Assembly (NCBI GenBank): GCA_036417435.1
Contig: CM070899.1
Span: 5,027,001 to 5,091,000 of the forward strand
Reading direction: 5' to 3'
DNA: 64,000 nt
From: Inia geoffrensis
Taxonomy: Eukaryota; Chordata; Mammalia; Artiodactyla; Iniidae
Every line of letters begins with the position of its first letter. Positions within the stretch are counted from its first letter, which is position 1. The position numbers and the translations under genes were made by a program. Shown here piece by piece: positions 60,980 to 64,000 of the stretch. Under the pieces are notes generated by a model. It was not told the origin of the DNA and ran no database searches. It saw nothing but the letters and a program-made list of their open reading frames with translations.

Positions 60980-63740
60980 CTCCGTCTGGGGTTTGAGGGG
61001 TGAGCACAGGCCTCGCTCCAGCCCAGGGCCGTGCTGCGCCTGACCCTCTGTGGATGCCCTTGCTCCTGCACGGGTCATACCGGGATGCGTGTGGGATGGA
61101 AGCGCGGTCCCGGGAGCCCCACGGTGTGGAGGTGCAGGCTTCGGGAAGCAGCTGGAAGCGGCGCCTTCCTGGCGCTCAGCGGTCTCCCCGTGCTGGTTTC
61201 CACCCTCCCTGGAGGTTCCCAGCAGCTGCTGGAGAATGCAAGCAGGTGTCCTTGTCTCGCGGACAGCACGGGGGCATCAGAGCGGCGCCATGTAGCAACA
61301 GGGCCCAGGCCAGGGGCCCAGCCGGAATGGAGCCCTGTGCTTGCTCTGCCCGCCCACCCTGTACTGCACGCGGGCAAACTGAGGCTCAGGAGAGGAATGT
61401 GACTTATCCGAGGCCACACAGTGAGTTGTGACCAAACGTGCCCATCCTGTCTCATGTGCTGTCTCCTCACACAGGCTGTTGTACATGTGAGGGCCCTGAG
61501 GTTTCCACCTGGGTGGCCGGGTGCCGTGTGCGGCATGAGCTCATCCCGTCTCCTCTCCCGGCCTCATCTCCCGCTGGACCGGATGTGGCCCGTGGAGGTG
61601 AGCCCAGAGGATGGCGAGGCTGTGTGGCCAGGGTGGCTGAGACAACCTCTCTCTGCTCCATTGTGTCCACGTCACAGGAGGGACCACAGTAACGTCCCCG
61701 GGGTGGCAGAGCCGCCCCTTCACCCAGCCAGAGCCTCCAGAAGGAGTGGGCGTCATCCTGGGGCCCCAGAAGGGTGGGGCTGAGGCCCTGCACAGGCCAG
61801 TGCCTTTGGGCGGGACCCCCCCGTTCCCCGTAAAGCAAAAGCACTGACACCTCATGTTTGGGTCAGCCGGGCCCTGGGCCAGAGGTCAGGTGACTTGCCC
61901 AAGGTCACTGCTGGTAAGGGCCACAGACCTTCCCACCCGCCACATTTTGCTGCAAACCAGTAGATTCTTAAAGCTCCCCAAGAGATGCCCTGGATGAGGA
62001 TGGGCAGGTGTGCGGCCCGGCGGTGTTTGGGGGCTGAGGCGGGAGGTCAGTCCCCAGCCCCTGTGACTGTTAATGTCCACCCCTCAGACCTTGCTCCGCC
62101 TCTGTCCCCAGTCTGGGGGAGCCCAGTGCAGCTGCATCTGAGGGGCACTGAGGAGCCCGCTGACGGCAGTGGAGAGCTGGGCCAGGCCCTGCGCGGACTG
62201 CGGCAGATGTGGCTCAGAGGCCCCATGACCCCCAGTCAGCACAGGCTCTGGGAGCCCTTGGGTGACCACCCTTTATCTCCCATTTGAAACTTCGGGTGCA
62301 GCCTGGACTTGGTTAGGGTGGCCCCGTTCAGTAGGAGAGCCCAGCTCTGGCCCGCTGACACTGGGCCCAGCCCTTCTCTTCCCTGTCCCTTCACGTCTGC
62401 CCTCCGAAGGGCCCTGCTTCCCAGAGGCTTGCAGCCGGAGCGAGGCCCGGGCCTTCCTGCAGAGCCACTTCCCCAGCACAGCAGAGCTGGTGCTCCGTGA
62501 CGGACGGCCCCCACCCTTCCCATGAGGAAGGGGTAACTCTCCTTCCAGGGCCAAAGCAAGAGGACACACTAGTCATCTTCTTGCCAAAAGTGGACACAGG
62601 GTTTGACGAATATTGAAACCTTTTGTTAGGAGACGCCCTTCTCCCAGCACCTCGCCAAAGCATCCCAGCATCTTTAACTGCAAGCCCGATGAACTTCCAG
62701 GAATCCACTGCAGGACTTCATTCACTCACTCATGCATTCATGCATTCCACACTCCCTGAGCACCTGCTGCGTGCCAGGCCCTGACATCAGGCATGTGCAG
62801 CCTGTGCCCGGCTTATCGTCTCGGGGTGGGGGGGGTGGGGGGGGGCCAGGAGGTGGGTAAGTGACCAGACCACAAACCAGGCCCCATGGAGCAGAGCAGG
62901 AGACACCTAAAAGCAGCTGAGCTTCCTGGGGGAAGTGACATCTGGGATTAGTGATGCCTGGAGTTAGCCAGGCAGAGAGGAGGGAAGGGCGTCCCTGGCA
63001 GAGAGCGCAGGGTGTAAGCAAATGCTTGGGTCCATACGACAGGAGAGGCCGGAGGAGAGGGTCCACCCACATGTTCTGGGAACAGGAAAGAGTTTTGTTC
63101 AGCCAGAACACTGGAGGTGGACCAGTGAACACTGGACTTCAGAGTCACGGTCAAAGCTAGTGTCTGAGTGAGCGTCGAGGCAGGTGCTGTCTGGCTTTAC
63201 CAGAGGGCTGCTGTGGTGGGCACCCGGAAGGTTCGTGTTGGACCGTCACCGGAACCCACGTGATGCCAGAGAGAGGGCTGGGGCCTCAGAAGTGCAGGTG
63301 TGAGACCCCCATTCTCCCTGCTGGGTGGCCTTGGGTAGGCCAGTCCTCTCTGAGCCATTGTGATAACCTGTGTACGGACCCAGCGGTGTTGAGGACACAC
63401 GGAGCCTCCCTCCTCCAGGCCCCATGGAAAGGCAGCTCACATCCTGGTGTCTGGAACTGGCTGGAGATCAGTTTCACTCAGAAAGGGGGTGGGTTTGGGA
63501 TGGGGGTGGTGAGGAGAGCAGGCATCATGCTGAACGCTGAACGGCCCCCTGGGGCAGGTTCAGCGCACAGGTGTGGCCCCCGGCCCCAAAGGCCGAGGGA
63601 GCCGGGCCAGCCGGAGAGCTGGTGGGGCCTCAGCGTGCCGTCAGTGCAGTGGGAGCTTGATCACACAGGTTTGGAGGGCTTGGCCTCTTGAGGACAAGCT
63701 AGAGATGGGGACCCAGTCACCAGCCCCACAGACCACGGAG
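60980..63740. other. Intergenic region between WARS1 and the convergent gene
   Basis: About 2.8 kb of GC-rich sequence with a MIR-like remnant near 61360-61430 (AAACTGAGGCTCAGGAGAGG), an ancient CATTCATGCATTCCACAC-type repeat at about 62720-62890 and a strong G-run at 62823-62846. The many overlapping frames on both strands come from GC richness; none shows a known domain. Confidence 0.65.
62823..62846 (+). repeat. G-rich run, potential G-quadruplex
   Basis: GGGGTGGGGGGGGTGGGG followed by more G residues: at least four G-tracts of three or more separated by single T. Confidence 0.75.
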
Positions 63741-63744
63741 CAAC

Positions 63745-64000
63745 ACCACCGAACTGCCCAAGAAACGTTTTATTGGCAACAGCTCGCCACTGAGCCTCGG
63801 GTCCGCAGGCGGAGCGAGGCGGGTGACGGGGCTCGGGCGACACCTCCCTGAGCATCCTGGTGTGGGGACCGAGGGCGCCAGGCGGCTGCACCCGGGTTCC
63901 GGCTGGTGGGGAGACCAGTTGGCTGCATCTGAGGACCAGGAATGAAGAGCACGCTGCACAGCAGGGAGGGCTGAGCGGGGAGAGAAGGATGGGGAGCCGA
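63745..64000 (-). other. SLC25A47: 3' terminal exon/UTR of a convergent gene, probably SLC25A47
   Basis: A minus-strand AATAAA sits at 63774-63769, followed on that strand by a GT-rich element (GGTGGTGTTGCTCCGTGG). The upstream minus-strand sequence to the window edge has no recognisable mitochondrial-carrier motif, so it is read as 3' UTR. In mammals the gene lying tail to tail with WARS1 is SLC25A47, a liver mitochondrial carrier. The name rests on synteny only. Confidence 0.45.
63769..63774 (-). terminator. Canonical poly(A) signal AATAAA on the minus strand
   Basis: The plus strand reads TTTATT within ACGTTTTATTGGCAAC. On the minus strand it is TTGCCAATAAAACG, with a GT-rich downstream element within 40 nt. 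Confidence 0.65.

Overview
This is a mammalian nuclear genomic window with two identified protein-coding genes arranged head to head, plus the probable 3' end of a third. Most of the rest is intron and interspersed repeat. The tRNA-derived SINEs (recurring 'cttccctggtggtccagtggttaag' type 5' ends, split here as CTTCCCTGGTGG / CAGTGGTTAAG) and young L1 3' ends are of the cetartiodactyl CHR type. There is no Alu, ruminant Bov-tA/BovB or pig PRE-1 sequence that I can recognise, so a whale or dolphin is the most likely source. This is an inference from repeats, not from a database search.

Layout. 1-22586 is a long intron of WDR25 (minus strand). 22587-23415 is WDR25 exon 2, the first coding exon (263 codons). 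23416-26328 is WDR25 intron 1, and the non-coding exon 1 ends at 26329. A CpG-rich bidirectional promoter at about 26.33-26.58 kb drives WDR25 leftwards and WARS1 (cytoplasmic tryptophanyl-tRNA synthetase) rightwards. About 0.9 kb inside WARS1 intron 1 lies a compact interferon-type promoter (Y box, GAS, ISRE core, TATA-like box) followed by a second non-coding first exon ending at 27600. The ten WARS1 coding exons run from 32070 to 59843 and join to a 476-residue protein with an intact WHEP domain, HVGH and KMSAS motifs. The 3' UTR extends to about 60.97 kb. After an intergenic gap, an AATAAA signal on the minus strand at 63769-63774 marks the 3' end of a convergent gene, by known mammalian synteny probably SLC25A47.

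Biology. WARS1 charges tRNA-Trp in the cytoplasm and is strongly interferon-gamma inducible in mammals. Its skipped-exon 'mini' form and proteolytic fragments act extracellularly. WDR25 is a WD-repeat protein related to the splicing factor PRP17. The locus lies next to the DLK1-MEG3 imprinted region in mammals, with WDR25 extending towards BEGAIN/DLK1, off the left edge here.

The points most worth a second look are a non-canonical GC-AG intron in WARS1, the intronic interferon promoter cassette, a CA/CG microsatellite about 20 nt after the donor of the alternatively used WARS1 exon 2, a palindromic ETS dyad in the shared promoter, and a nested transposon stack at 39.9-44.6 kb. I found no evidence of an undescribed multi-gene system.
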